Origin: M3007 sp031373665
GTDB lineage: Bacteria; Bacteroidota; Bacteroidia; Chitinophagales; Saprospiraceae
DNA length: 64,000 nucleotides
Direction of reading: 5' to 3'
NCBI GenBank assembly: GCA_031373665.1
Contig: JANMMZ010000083.1
Span: 22,952 to 86,951 of the forward strand
The translations under genes and the position numbers were made by a program. A model generated the notes under the pieces. It made no database searches. It saw only the letters and a list, made by a program, of their open reading frames with translations, and was not told the DNA's origin. Each line of letters begins with the position of its first letter. Position 1 is the stretch's first letter. This document shows positions 46,401 through 55,317 of the stretch, piece by piece.

Positions 46401-47078
46401 GTATGATCTTTCGTTCGGATATAATACCAATACTCCCGCCGAAGAAGCAGCGCGAAACCTGCCAGATTGGTCTTGGTGAAAATCAAGAATTCGCTTACTA
46501 GCACCCGCACTGTCCACAACTCCTTTGTGAGTCCAGAGCACAAATTGTTTGGTATTTGCATCCAGTTCCCACAATCCATTATCGGTACCGAGTAAAAAAG
46601 TAGAAGGCGTACATTGGTGGATGGCATTCACCCTTTTAGTCTGTTTAGGCATACCAAATCGAGTAAATTTTCCAGTCCGAACATTCAAACGATCAACCCC
46701 AGTATATGAAACCGTCCAGATATTTCCATCCTTATCCTCAATCAGCCTGACCACTCGATTACCTGAGATCGTCGTACTATCCTGCCAGTCGTATTGGAAC
46801 TGCTGGTAGTTGTATCCGTCATAGCGAATAATGCCTGAACCAATGGTAGAATACCAAATTCTTCCAAGTCGGTCTGTCATAATATCTTGCGTAATGGAGG
46901 TATAAAATGGTCGCCCCTTATCATTTAGGCCTACCTGCTCAAAAATACGCAAAGGGGTTTGCGCTATTAATACCGTTTTAAATAGCATCAAAGCAAGCCA
47001 AACTAGGCTAGGCAACCACTTAATGATTGACTTATAACATGAATAATCCTTTTTAAAATCCATTATTAGCACATCCAA
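43446..47078 (-). CDS. Hybrid two-component sensor kinase (Reg_prop/Y_Y_Y, HisKA, HATPase, receiver)
   Basis: The protein has 1210 residues. A short signal or anchor (to about 40) precedes a periplasmic double-propeller sensor of Reg_prop blades (ITQDIMTDRLGRIWYSTIGSG, LIEDKDGNIWTVSYTG and so on, to about 690), a Y_Y_Y domain (about 690-770), one membrane helix (FLIIMIVSAILYGVLY), a HisKA domain with H843 in SHEIRTPMNAILG, a HATPase (NLIGNAIKFTDSGK, GTGLGLSIAKQLVEQQGG) and a receiver with D1136 in LILMDVKMPVMDG. Unlike classical hybrid two-component regulators of Bacteroides it has no AraC-type DNA-binding end. Output must therefore go through the Hpt protein, whose gene overlaps it. An ATG five codons in is an alternative start. 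The likely task is sensing a surface glycan or envelope state. Confidence 0.94.
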   Translation of the reverse strand: MDVLIMDFKKDYSCYKSIIKWLPSLVWLALMLFKTVLIAQTPLRIFEQVGLNDKGRPFYTSITQDIMTDRLGRIWYSTIGSGIIRYDGYNYQQFQYDWQDSTTISGNRVVRLIEDKDGNIWTVSYTGVDRLNVRTGKFTRFGMPKQTKRVNAIHQCTPSTFLLGTDNGLWELDANTKQFVLWTHKGVVDSAGASKRILDFHQDQSGRFRAASSAGVLVLYPNERSYDLFPVSITNKPDCKKIFQTQKGLFWVATESGLFQYFPESQTFAPSGLPDSISNYRFTDIEEGPDASLWLSGGLGVIHWIPSTKTVEHFYSPDKSQGLFPGVVGAICLDRLGNLWLSTKSGLRKTNIKPPSFQLYQVVQGRDERANQICWAINDALGGLLLYNGVQLHYANKLGTEPELIALPAGKRLLSFSNYAGKTPEGDICVSWANGGLGVWNPMQKKFKMVLSDTCFNGKAIQTQCYDRDNKDLMWVGTADGLWQIQRKTGVKKYFQPTAFVNQNRTINEIADDGKGGLWCQMIGGIAYFDRRTEQFTMLDRHYISSDSLIIGEILDIAVDHQGTLWVAYLGGLAKILRSAAGTFNYTAFTSRNGLPDNSLTALEIDDEGYIWIGFNNPFLVRMHPQTYEMVYCDIMNAVSTRPHIRKALHQSTGGSFYYFAMDGLVVFNPLHMRRDSIPPELVLTSVIVNNKRQDIQAEFTKEIVLNAADNAIAFEFVGIHLSSPNFIRYQYQLLGYDTGWVNCPSDLRRVGYTNLTSGGYRFLLRAANPDGVWSEPKEMIRFIINPYFWQTSWFRFLIIMIVSAILYGVLYNRLQQRRLLEEKTIAEQSARYKSQFLANMSHEIRTPMNAILGLSRLLDESTLDIRQKKFMNAIRHSSEDLLRIVNDILDYSKIESGQFTFHAEPFDLFEVINLHVQEPFAFYAEEKGIGFSINIEKNVPSPLIGDAVRLTQILTNLIGNAIKFTDSGKVMLTVSRVGTDESPVKIQFVVTDTGTGIPMDKQTQVFERFNQLHAGDATAKGGTGLGLSIAKQLVEQQGGGIILTSQVGQGTSVSFWLDFLLPEEDENAKRIVNKLDLSKLQNITVLLVEDTYFNQLLALELLTTKVEGIQIEVAENGQIALDKLVSNTFDLILMDVKMPVMDGLEATRRIRAFSLDHPSRNIPIVGLTANAIPDELEKCTQAGMDYWVTKPIQADELLSAMQQAIEKKR

Positions 47079-47120
47079 TATGGCTGCAATATATTAGGTC
47101 TATTTCAGTTTCCAGATTTT

Positions 47121-47150
47121 TTTTACCTTTGTTTATCCTTTTTTATCTTT
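47121..47150 (+). promoter_or_regulatory. Three TTTTAYCCTT-type direct repeats upstream of the AsmA-like gene
   Basis: TTTTACCTTT, GTTTATCCTT and TTTTATCTTT follow one another with an exact 10-base period. About 39 bases further is TAatTTTA (47190-47197), one base off the -7 consensus: nearly the same spacing as at the other two sites. Note that the first and third repeats run into TAccTTTG and TAtcTTTG, so they could themselves be -7 elements. Confidence 0.45.
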
Positions 47151-47324
47151 GATAATTCTTTAGCCTCTCTTACAGCGATTCCAGGTTTTTAATTTTATTT
47201 AAAAAAACTTTAAAGCGTTTATGTAAAAGAAATACCAAAAATCATCGTTACTTAGTGTAAGGTAACTCGTTATCTACGCATCGGAACAAATTTGTTCTCT
47301 TCATTCGCCATTACCTAAACATAC

Positions 47325-50300
47325 ATGAAAAAAATTCTGATCGGTATTGCTATTGTTTTTTTACTCCTCCTCGCAGCAGTACTCATTTTGCCTTGGATCT
47401 ATAAAGATGATATCATCGCAGCAATCAAAACAACCACCAATGAAAACCTAACTGCAAAAGTTGACTTCACCGATGTTGACATTTCTGTGTTTAGCCATTT
47501 CCCAAAACTCTCTGTTGGTTTAAAAAACTTAGACGTGACTGGCACTGGGCCTTTTGAAGGCGTTAAACTGGTCAAATGCGACCAATTAGATGTAGCCATT
47601 GATCTTTGGCAAGCCGTATTTGGCGGCAATGTCATTGTGAAAAGCCTGTATTTTAACAAACCCGATATCAAAGTTTATGTATTGTCGGATGGTCGTGCCA
47701 ATTACGACATCAGTACAAGTACCTCCGAATCAGCCACCACAGAATCCAACCCCATCAAATTGGAACATTATGCCATCTCCGATGGTAGTATTTTGTACGA
47801 TGATCGCTCTTTGGATGTGCGCGCTGAACTCAACGACTTGGATCATGAAGGCTCTGGAGAATTCACAGAAACCATCTATGACCTAGTCATGAAAACCCAG
47901 GTTGGGAAACTTTCGGTCAATTATGGCGGTATCCAATACCTGCGCAATGCCCATGCAAATTGGGATGCCACCCTAGGGGCCGATATGAAAGCCATGAAAT
48001 TTTCATTCAAGGATAATGACCTGAAAGTGAATGACTTACAAGTGAATCTGGATGGATGGGTGCAAATGCCTGAAAACACGGAAGACATACGAATGGATAT
48101 GACCTTTGGTACGCCTCAAAACACTTTCAAAAGTCTGTTGAGCATCGTACCGGGAGCCTACTCTAAAGATTTTGAACAGGTAAAAGCCAATGGATCAGTA
48201 CAGTTTGCTGGAAATGTGAAAGGGACTTACAATGAAAAAACTTACCCAGCATTCAAACTCAACTTTAAAGTGGACAATGCCGACTTTAAGTACCCTACCC
48301 TACCCTTGGGCGTGACCAATATCAATGTGGATGCCAATATCAACAGCCCCAGCCAGCGGCTCAATGATATGACTGTGAATATCCCAAAATTCAGCCTTAA
48401 AATAGGATCGAACCCATTAGAAGGGTATTTTAACTTGAAAACACCTGAAAGTGACCCTACAATTGATACAAAATTGAAAGGCACACTTAATCTGAGCGAA
48501 CTTTCCAAGGCATTTCCGATGGAAGGTGTGCAAGAACTGGCTGGTATCATCAAGGCCGACATCCTGATGAAGGCCGCTATGAGCCAAATAGACCAACAGC
48601 AATACGACCAAGTAAATATGTCTGGAGACTTAGCCATGAGTGGGATCACTTACCGGTCTGCCGGTACGCCAACAGTTAAGATCAATCAACTTACCTCCAT
48701 TTTTTCGCCACAACGGGTGGACATTAAAGAGTTTGATGCTCGACTTGGCAAGAGTGATTTGAATGCCAATGGCCAAATAGATAATGTACTAGCCTACTTT
48801 GGTGTGGATAAAACCATGCGCGGAAACCTCAATTTTTCGTCGGCATATTTTGATGCCAATGAATGGATGGAAACGCCTCCGGCTGATGCTTCGGTCGTGC
48901 CGAGCGAAACGGCAGTGGCTACTGAAAAGGTATTTGACCGCTGGGATTTTAACGTGGACGGTAAAATTGGCAAACTCAAATATGATGTATATGATATTTC
49001 TGACTTGAGCATGAAGGGGCATTTTACGCCCAATAGAATGAAAGTAGAGAACTTTGGACTCAAATTGGGCAATAACAGCGACCTGAATGGCAATGGAGAA
49101 ATCATCAATGCATGGAATTATCTATTTGATAATCAGACCGTTGGTGGCACAATCAACCTACGGTCTTCGTATTTTGACCTCAATCAATTTATGACCGATG
49201 TACCGCCGCCTACTTCTAAAGGTGGCTCTCCACCGCCGCCTGCCGACATCATACCTGTGCCCGAAAACATGGATATGACCGTGAACGCCGATTTTACAAA
49301 AATAAAATATACTACTTACGACCTGAACAACCTCCAAGGTCAGGTGATTGTGAAAAATGAATCGGCTAAACTAAAAGATTGTACGGCAAGCCTGCTCGGC
49401 GGCCAAATAGGCCTCACAGGTGACTACAATACCAAAGACAAATCTAAGCCTACCTTTAATATGGACATGGCCTTACAAAACATGGGATTCAAAGAAGCAT
49501 ATACCAATTTTGTGACCGTCAAATCTTTGGCACCAGTGGCACAACTGATGGATGGAAAATTCAATACAACCCTTTCGTTGAGCGGATTGATCGGTAAGGA
49601 TATGGTACCTGACCTCACTACCCTTTCTGCGGCTGGTTTCTTAGAGACTTTCAGTGCTATATTCAATAATTTCAAGCCTTTTAACACCATTGGTGACAAA
49701 CTCAACGTGGATTACTTGAAACGAATGGATTTGGGCAACACCAAAAACTGGTTTGAAGTGAAAAACGGGATGATTACCGTAAAACCATTTAATGCACAGA
49801 TGCGCGATGTATCAATGCAGATAGGCGGTTCGCACGGCATTTCTTCTGATATGAACTACCAAATAACCACCAAAACTCCGCGCAAAGCCCTCGAAAAATC
49901 GGGCGTAGGCTCAGCACTTAATAGTGGATTAGGACTCTTATCGGCAGAGGCATCCAAGGCGGGGGTTAGCATTGCCCAAGGTGAGTTTATCAATGTCCGC
50001 TTTGACATCACAGGGTCTTTGTTCAATCCTAAAGTGGCAATGAAGGTCTTAGGATCAGATGGTCAAAGTACCATGCAAGAGCAGGCTGCTGGAGCGGCGG
50101 CTGCGGTGGTAACCAAGGCGCGTGATTCTATTACCAATGTAGTCAATAAAGAATTGGATAAAGCCAAAGACAAAGTGAAGGATGCCACTGACAAAGTAGT
50201 GGACACCCTCGGTAAGGTCGTGGATAAAAAAGTACAAGAAGCCACCGATAAAGTGGCTCAAGAAGCCAAAGACAAATTGGGCAAAGAAGTAGGAGACAAG

Positions 50301-50420
50301 GTAGGCGATAAAGTAGGCGACAAGGCTGGTGAGGTCTTGGGCGATAAAGGCAAAAAAACAGTGGAAGACGTAAAAGGAAAATTGGATAAATGGGATCCGT
50401 TTAAGAAAAAGAAAAATTAG
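47325..50420 (+). CDS. AsmA-like envelope protein with charged helical tail
   Basis: The protein has 1031 residues with an N-terminal membrane anchor (about 4-26, ILIGIAIVFLLLLAAVLILPW). A long AsmA/TamB-type body follows: DFTDVDISVFSHFPKLSVGLKNLDVTG near the start, a series of beta-strand groove repeats, and AsmA_2-like FDITGSLFNPKVAM near 900. AsmA-like proteins bridge the periplasm and carry phospholipid or control outer-membrane assembly. Residues about 925-1025 form an unusual low-complexity tail rich in K, D, V and A with 7/11-residue periodicity (KAKDKVKDATDKVVDTL, KVGDKVGDKAGEVLGDKG), like LEA-type amphipathic helices. A Pro-rich linker (PPPTSKGGSPPPPADIIPVP, near 635) splits the body. 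Confidence 0.86.
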   Translation: MKKILIGIAIVFLLLLAAVLILPWIYKDDIIAAIKTTTNENLTAKVDFTDVDISVFSHFPKLSVGLKNLDVTGTGPFEGVKLVKCDQLDVAIDLWQAVFGGNVIVKSLYFNKPDIKVYVLSDGRANYDISTSTSESATTESNPIKLEHYAISDGSILYDDRSLDVRAELNDLDHEGSGEFTETIYDLVMKTQVGKLSVNYGGIQYLRNAHANWDATLGADMKAMKFSFKDNDLKVNDLQVNLDGWVQMPENTEDIRMDMTFGTPQNTFKSLLSIVPGAYSKDFEQVKANGSVQFAGNVKGTYNEKTYPAFKLNFKVDNADFKYPTLPLGVTNINVDANINSPSQRLNDMTVNIPKFSLKIGSNPLEGYFNLKTPESDPTIDTKLKGTLNLSELSKAFPMEGVQELAGIIKADILMKAAMSQIDQQQYDQVNMSGDLAMSGITYRSAGTPTVKINQLTSIFSPQRVDIKEFDARLGKSDLNANGQIDNVLAYFGVDKTMRGNLNFSSAYFDANEWMETPPADASVVPSETAVATEKVFDRWDFNVDGKIGKLKYDVYDISDLSMKGHFTPNRMKVENFGLKLGNNSDLNGNGEIINAWNYLFDNQTVGGTINLRSSYFDLNQFMTDVPPPTSKGGSPPPPADIIPVPENMDMTVNADFTKIKYTTYDLNNLQGQVIVKNESAKLKDCTASLLGGQIGLTGDYNTKDKSKPTFNMDMALQNMGFKEAYTNFVTVKSLAPVAQLMDGKFNTTLSLSGLIGKDMVPDLTTLSAAGFLETFSAIFNNFKPFNTIGDKLNVDYLKRMDLGNTKNWFEVKNGMITVKPFNAQMRDVSMQIGGSHGISSDMNYQITTKTPRKALEKSGVGSALNSGLGLLSAEASKAGVSIAQGEFINVRFDITGSLFNPKVAMKVLGSDGQSTMQEQAAGAAAAVVTKARDSITNVVNKELDKAKDKVKDATDKVVDTLGKVVDKKVQEATDKVAQEAKDKLGKEVGDKVGDKVGDKAGEVLGDKGKKTVEDVKGKLDKWDPFKKKKN

Positions 50421-50478
50421 GGTTTTTAGCATTTTTTTTGATACCCGTGTAGTCGTGTAATATTTTTTAATAAAATTA

Positions 50479-52899
50479 TTAAAATGTGTTTTGTTTGTAC
50501 TTCTGCTTCTTGATAGGATTAAACCAAATCAAAGAAAGGCTGGTTGAGTGCTTTCGCCTTGAAGATGTAGCAAATAAATCATTGGAATTCTTTCCATATC
50601 CGTACCTAGTATGATTGAGCCTAACTAGACCAACACCCTTAAAATTATAAGCAATATTACCTCCACAACCTTGATTGTACTCATTTGGTCTATTTGGGAC
50701 GACAAATGAGTAGTTAATGGAATAAATACCCAAAGTTGATGGCCTTATTGCTTTAGCATCAAAGTACTGATAAAAATTATGCATGCCAAATATTGTAAGG
50801 TTTAATTTTGGGCTAGGCATCATTGAAAACGCAAGGATTGACTGCCTTAATTGGGTTTGGAATAAAGGATAACTCCAATAACCGTTAACATCCGAAAAAA
50901 ATGGTTGCCCAAGACTAGTGCCGTTGGGTGTGTTTGTACTCATAAAATTAATATTGTACTTTCTATGTATGCGCCAATTTCCATGAATGTGATAGTCCAC
51001 TTTTGCAACTTCATCTCCAAAAAACCAAACCTTTTTAACATTGAATCCAAACGTAATTTTTTTTCGTGCATCGGATTCAAATGATACATGCGGTGCAATA
51101 AACTGGTTAGTGCGACTCCTGATAAAAGCGTCAAAACTAGTACTCAAAAACCTAAAACTATCATTGATTTTTGAACTAAAACCCAATCCCCACTTTCTAA
51201 AATGATTATCCAACACTACACAACCAGCCCCAATATACTGGGCATTATAGTCCTCCTGATCTTTAAATTGATATCCCAATACGTTTGCATAATAGCGGAT
51301 ATTCAAATAATGCTTACTTCTTTTAAAATCTTGATATGATACTTCAAGATCGAAGGAGGAGCCTATAATCTTTTGGGAGGTAGGTAACAATTGCTCACTG
51401 ATTGGGGTAATATTAGGAGACAATCGGTCTATCCCAATACGCCACTGCAAGGCACCATTGGCTTTCGCTACACGAATCTGGGCAGTGACATCGGATACCT
51501 CGGGATTTGGACCCGGAAAAGTTTTTTGTTCTTTTGTAGGTGCATATAACCCTTTCCCTGATACTTCATATTGATTGCTTTTATCCCTTATTCTAAACGA
51601 TATAGCCGAACGGTGATTGACATATTGATCTCCTATCCAGAGTTTTGAAAAAGAAGCGTTCACAAAAGAATTATTCCTGAATGTTTTTTCGGCAGCAACC
51701 ATAGCGTTGAAAGAATGATCAATCAACTGCCTATACCTTTTTGTTCCTAGAATTCTAACAACCGCCGTTTTGCTTAAAATAGACCCATAAACACCTAAAG
51801 CGATACCATTTTTAGTGCGTGTATTGTATTTTATAGCTCCTATGGGTCGCCCATCAAATATATTTCGGATACCAAAAAAATAAAGCGAATCTAATTTTCG
51901 GTAGGCAATATAATCAAATCCCGAAATTACTTGGTCGGGGATCAATAAATTTCCCTTCGAAAACAGCGCACTTTCTTCTCTAAAAAACTGCCGATGTTGG
52001 AGTGCGGAAAACACCAATGGGGTAGCCAGTGGATAAGCAAATTTGCCAGTAAACACAGACTTCTCAAAACTAAGGCTTCTGCCAGTTGAAGGAACAAATG
52101 AAATATCTAAAGTACTCGCTGAGTTTAATCCTATTCTAGCATCCAGCCCAGATATAGTGCTTACATCACTAGTAATCGAATCATATTTGCTAAATCCTGA
52201 TTCATTTTGCAACTCCACAGAAACCCGCAAACCCTGATTCACCTCCCCCATAGACCTCAATACCCCATATTGCAAAACCAGATCCCCGATCAAAGGATTC
52301 TGAGGACTCCAAGTGGAAACATATCCTGTTTTTCGATCAAATCGGGTGAATTGAATCCCCCAATCCCGTTGCGCCCCCCTTGGAAAACGCAGGGCCTCAT
52401 AAGGAATTCGCATCTCTGCCGACCACCCGTCATCGTGAAGCGTAGCCTTTGATTCCCAAATGGCATCCCAATCGGGATCGTCGCCAGTAGCCGAGATCCG
52501 CGAGTCAGATTGGGCATTGCCAGCCGTAACCCCAAACACAAAAGCATGTTGGCCATCGTGCCAAGTATCAAATCCTACTTGAAAATAATCACCCGTCCCA
52601 AGATCGTCACGAAAACTCCGATCAGCCCTCACTTTTTTACTGAAACAATATACCGATACATAGATCGCTTCTTCTGTACGGAATATCTTTACTTTGGTTT
52701 CAGTGGCAGGTGCTTCATTAAAAACAGGCGTAGCAGTGATAAAATCGCTGATCTCTGGCACGGAACTCCAGCAAGTATCCGTGATCTGTCCATCCAATTG
52801 AGGATATTCTTGGAGATAAGGAATATCTATTGTTTTTTGAGCGGCAAGGGTAGCCCAGCAGGTAAGCAATAGGAATAATGTTGTGTAGATTCTCTTCAT
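50479..52899 (-). CDS. DUF5916-type outer-membrane protein with CBM9-like N-terminus, paralogue 1
   Basis: The protein has 806 residues. A signal peptide (to about 20, ATLAAQ) precedes a CBM9/DOMON-like domain (about 22-220, with IDIPYLQEYPQLDGQITDTC, DDPDWDAIWESKATLHDDGW and FPRGAQRDWGIQFTRFDRKT). A beta-barrel follows to the end (LGIYSINYSFVVPN, STSLSLIWFNPIKKQ). DUF5916 proteins are outer-membrane and of unknown function, sometimes beside glycan or peptide uptake genes. The first 232 residues are almost the same as in the gene 60 bases upstream, while the barrels differ strongly. The lysine-rich C-terminus after the last strand is shared. Surface ligand binding or transport is likely; the ligand is unknown. 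Confidence 0.82.
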   Translation of the reverse strand: MKRIYTTLFLLLTCWATLAAQKTIDIPYLQEYPQLDGQITDTCWSSVPEISDFITATPVFNEAPATETKVKIFRTEEAIYVSVYCFSKKVRADRSFRDDLGTGDYFQVGFDTWHDGQHAFVFGVTAGNAQSDSRISATGDDPDWDAIWESKATLHDDGWSAEMRIPYEALRFPRGAQRDWGIQFTRFDRKTGYVSTWSPQNPLIGDLVLQYGVLRSMGEVNQGLRVSVELQNESGFSKYDSITSDVSTISGLDARIGLNSASTLDISFVPSTGRSLSFEKSVFTGKFAYPLATPLVFSALQHRQFFREESALFSKGNLLIPDQVISGFDYIAYRKLDSLYFFGIRNIFDGRPIGAIKYNTRTKNGIALGVYGSILSKTAVVRILGTKRYRQLIDHSFNAMVAAEKTFRNNSFVNASFSKLWIGDQYVNHRSAISFRIRDKSNQYEVSGKGLYAPTKEQKTFPGPNPEVSDVTAQIRVAKANGALQWRIGIDRLSPNITPISEQLLPTSQKIIGSSFDLEVSYQDFKRSKHYLNIRYYANVLGYQFKDQEDYNAQYIGAGCVVLDNHFRKWGLGFSSKINDSFRFLSTSFDAFIRSRTNQFIAPHVSFESDARKKITFGFNVKKVWFFGDEVAKVDYHIHGNWRIHRKYNINFMSTNTPNGTSLGQPFFSDVNGYWSYPLFQTQLRQSILAFSMMPSPKLNLTIFGMHNFYQYFDAKAIRPSTLGIYSINYSFVVPNRPNEYNQGCGGNIAYNFKGVGLVRLNHTRYGYGKNSNDLFATSSRRKHSTSLSLIWFNPIKKQKYKQNTF
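52204..52899 (-). repeat. Near-identical 5' segment shared with 54622-55317
   Basis: About 696 bases encoding the signal peptide and CBM9-like domain. Only about seven residue differences, and few base changes, separate it from the copy in the upstream paralogue. Similarity stops sharply after the codons for ELQNE. Confidence 0.85.
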
Positions 52900-52959
52900 G
52901 GGACAGACATTGGTTGATATGATTTTTCGCTAAAACGATTCGCGACACAAATATAGGCG

Positions 52960-55317
52960 TTACATTTTTAATATTCGTTTTTGTTTTTTGAGGCCCGTGA
53001 ACCAGATTAGGGAGAGGTTGGTGAGTCCATAGCCATTGTATAGATCTCCAACACTATTAATACGTGGAAAAATGGCCTCTTCGTAAGAATTTCTTTGGCC
53101 GTGGCTCAAACTGAGCCGGCAAACACCAAAAAAAACATAACTCAAACTGCCTCCAAATCCAAACGAGCGTGACTTACTTTCCTGATCGGCTACGCCTTCA
53201 ACAGGAAGTAGGTTTCCCGAGGGTAAAAGATTAAAGTACTTTTCTACGCTTTCTATTAGGCTATGTTCTGCAGAAACAGAGATTCTAAATCTCGAAAATG
53301 GCATGTATTCGTAGTTAAACCGAAAACTATTGGTGGTACGATTGGTACGGATATAATACCACCCAATCTTGTTATTCCATTGAATATCACCCTTCGTTAA
53401 ATGATTGTAAGAAAAGGCCAAATTGCTTTTTTTATCAATCACCCAATTAATAGAAGATGATGCATTAAGTATAGGATTACTAGATTTTTCTTCTATCAAG
53501 CCATTTAAATCTAGCCCATAAGTCAGTTTTTTCCGTCTATCGGATTGAAAAGAGACATTTAGTGATAGATATTTGTAGGCAATTAACTTTGCTGTGTCAT
53601 TGTTAAAATTAAGGATACGATACTTACTTCTTGTCATTTTCCCAACCCCTGATACCTTCCATGTTTGAAACCTTCGATCAAGAATACTCGCGCCGAATTC
53701 CACATAACTTGCATTTTTTTCTTCATATTCTGAAAGAAAAAATTGCGATATTCTAACAAAATACTGTTCGTTGAGCAACTGTTTCTTCTGCTTAAAAGAT
53801 TTATACGAAAGTTCAGCACTGGCACTTCGATATGCTGAATAAGTAACTGGAGTTAGGCGATTTATTAATAAAATTGGATATGCTGAAATAGTGTTATCAT
53901 TTTTGATAGCCCAGCACCAACCACCATTCACCTTAGAAACTTGTAGAAAATATTTCACTTGGTTATTAAAAAAGACCTGCTCAGGCTGTAGCAGCCCATT
54001 TCCAGAAATTTCGTACCGATTATTTTTACTTCTCAGCCTAAAAGAAAGATTAGAATAATTTGTTACTGAACTATTTTGTAAGAACCGCAACGAACTTGAC
54101 ATATTAACAAAAGAGTTATTTTTTAGGGCTTTCCCATAAGTAAAAAAAGAATAATTAGATTTAGGCTTCAGCATAATATGCTGCCTCGTGACGGGATGAA
54201 TACCGCCCGCCTCCCCAATAATGGATGAATACACGCCAAACCCTACATTGTTTTTGGTACGCGTAGTGTATTTCATATTCACTAATGGATGACCATCGTA
54301 GAATTCTCTTACAATAGATTGAAGGTTTGGTGGTAAATCATACCAGAAATTCACGCCAGAAGTCTGATTAAATGAAGTAAAATGTGGCTCATCAAACAAG
54401 AACCGTTCTTCTTCAAAAAATTGCCGATTTCGGGTAAAAAATGCACCGTCCCGACGATATTCAAATTGCTGGATTCCTAAAAAATTAGAGTATTCTCCCC
54501 CATATGAAGGCAGTATTGACAAATCTAATGTACTCGCTGAGTTAATCCCGACTTTCAAATCTATACTAACATTAGCATAAATAATCTTATATATTGAATC
54601 TTTTCTAAACTGTGTAGCCTCATTCTGCAACTCCATAGAAACCCGCAAGCCCTGATTCACCTCGCCCATAGACCTCAGCACACCATATTGCAAAACCAAA
54701 TCCCCGATCAACGGATTCTGAGGACTCCAAGTGGAAACATATCCTGTTTTTCGATCAAATCGAGTGAATTGAATTCCCCAATCCCGTTGCGCCCCCCTTG
54801 GAAAACGCAAAGCCTCATAAGGAATTCGCATCTCTGCCGACCACCCATCATCGTGAAGCGTAGCCTTTGATTCCCAAATGGCATCCCAATCAGGATCGTC
54901 GCCAGTAGCCGAGATCCGCGATTCAGATTGGGCATTCCCAGCCGTAATCCCAAATACAAAAGCATGTTGGCCATCGTGCCAAGTATCAAAGCCTACTTGA
55001 AAATAATCGCCTGTGCCAAGATCGTCACGAAAACTCCGATCAGCCCTCACCTTTTTACTGAAACAATATACCGATACATAGATCGCTTCTTCTGTACGGA
55101 ATATATTTACTTTGGTTTCAGTGGCAGGTGCTTCATTAAAAACAGGCGTAGCAGTGATAAAATCGCTGATCTCTGGCACTGAACTCCAGCAAGTATCCGT
55201 GATCTGTCCATCCAATTGAGGATATTCTTGGAGATAAGGAATATCTATTGTTTTTTGAGCGGCAAGGGTAGCCCAGCAGGCAAGCAATAGGAATAATGTT
55301 GTGTAGATTTTATTCAT
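52960..55317 (-). CDS. DUF5916-type outer-membrane protein with CBM9-like N-terminus, paralogue 2
   Basis: The 785-residue product has the same plan as its downstream neighbour: a signal peptide, a CBM9/DOMON-like domain (about 22-220) and an outer-membrane barrel (about 235-785). The CBM9-like part is nearly identical to paralogue 1, but the barrel is largely different (VGINSASTLDLSILPSYGG, NNVGFGVYSSIIGEAGG, FRFNYEYMPFSRFRISVSAEH), with only scattered matching strands. The pair lies 60 bases apart, so they are probably one transcript. The contrast suggests recombination keeps the ligand-facing domain uniform while the barrel diversifies. No catalytic motif is visible. Confidence 0.82.
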   Translation of the reverse strand: MNKIYTTLFLLLACWATLAAQKTIDIPYLQEYPQLDGQITDTCWSSVPEISDFITATPVFNEAPATETKVNIFRTEEAIYVSVYCFSKKVRADRSFRDDLGTGDYFQVGFDTWHDGQHAFVFGITAGNAQSESRISATGDDPDWDAIWESKATLHDDGWSAEMRIPYEALRFPRGAQRDWGIQFTRFDRKTGYVSTWSPQNPLIGDLVLQYGVLRSMGEVNQGLRVSMELQNEATQFRKDSIYKIIYANVSIDLKVGINSASTLDLSILPSYGGEYSNFLGIQQFEYRRDGAFFTRNRQFFEEERFLFDEPHFTSFNQTSGVNFWYDLPPNLQSIVREFYDGHPLVNMKYTTRTKNNVGFGVYSSIIGEAGGIHPVTRQHIMLKPKSNYSFFTYGKALKNNSFVNMSSSLRFLQNSSVTNYSNLSFRLRSKNNRYEISGNGLLQPEQVFFNNQVKYFLQVSKVNGGWCWAIKNDNTISAYPILLINRLTPVTYSAYRSASAELSYKSFKQKKQLLNEQYFVRISQFFLSEYEEKNASYVEFGASILDRRFQTWKVSGVGKMTRSKYRILNFNNDTAKLIAYKYLSLNVSFQSDRRKKLTYGLDLNGLIEEKSSNPILNASSSINWVIDKKSNLAFSYNHLTKGDIQWNNKIGWYYIRTNRTTNSFRFNYEYMPFSRFRISVSAEHSLIESVEKYFNLLPSGNLLPVEGVADQESKSRSFGFGGSLSYVFFGVCRLSLSHGQRNSYEEAIFPRINSVGDLYNGYGLTNLSLIWFTGLKKQKRILKM
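54622..55317 (-). repeat. Near-identical 5' segment shared with 52204-52899
   Basis: Partner of the segment in paralogue 1; the copies start 2418 bases apart in direct orientation. Confidence 0.85.
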
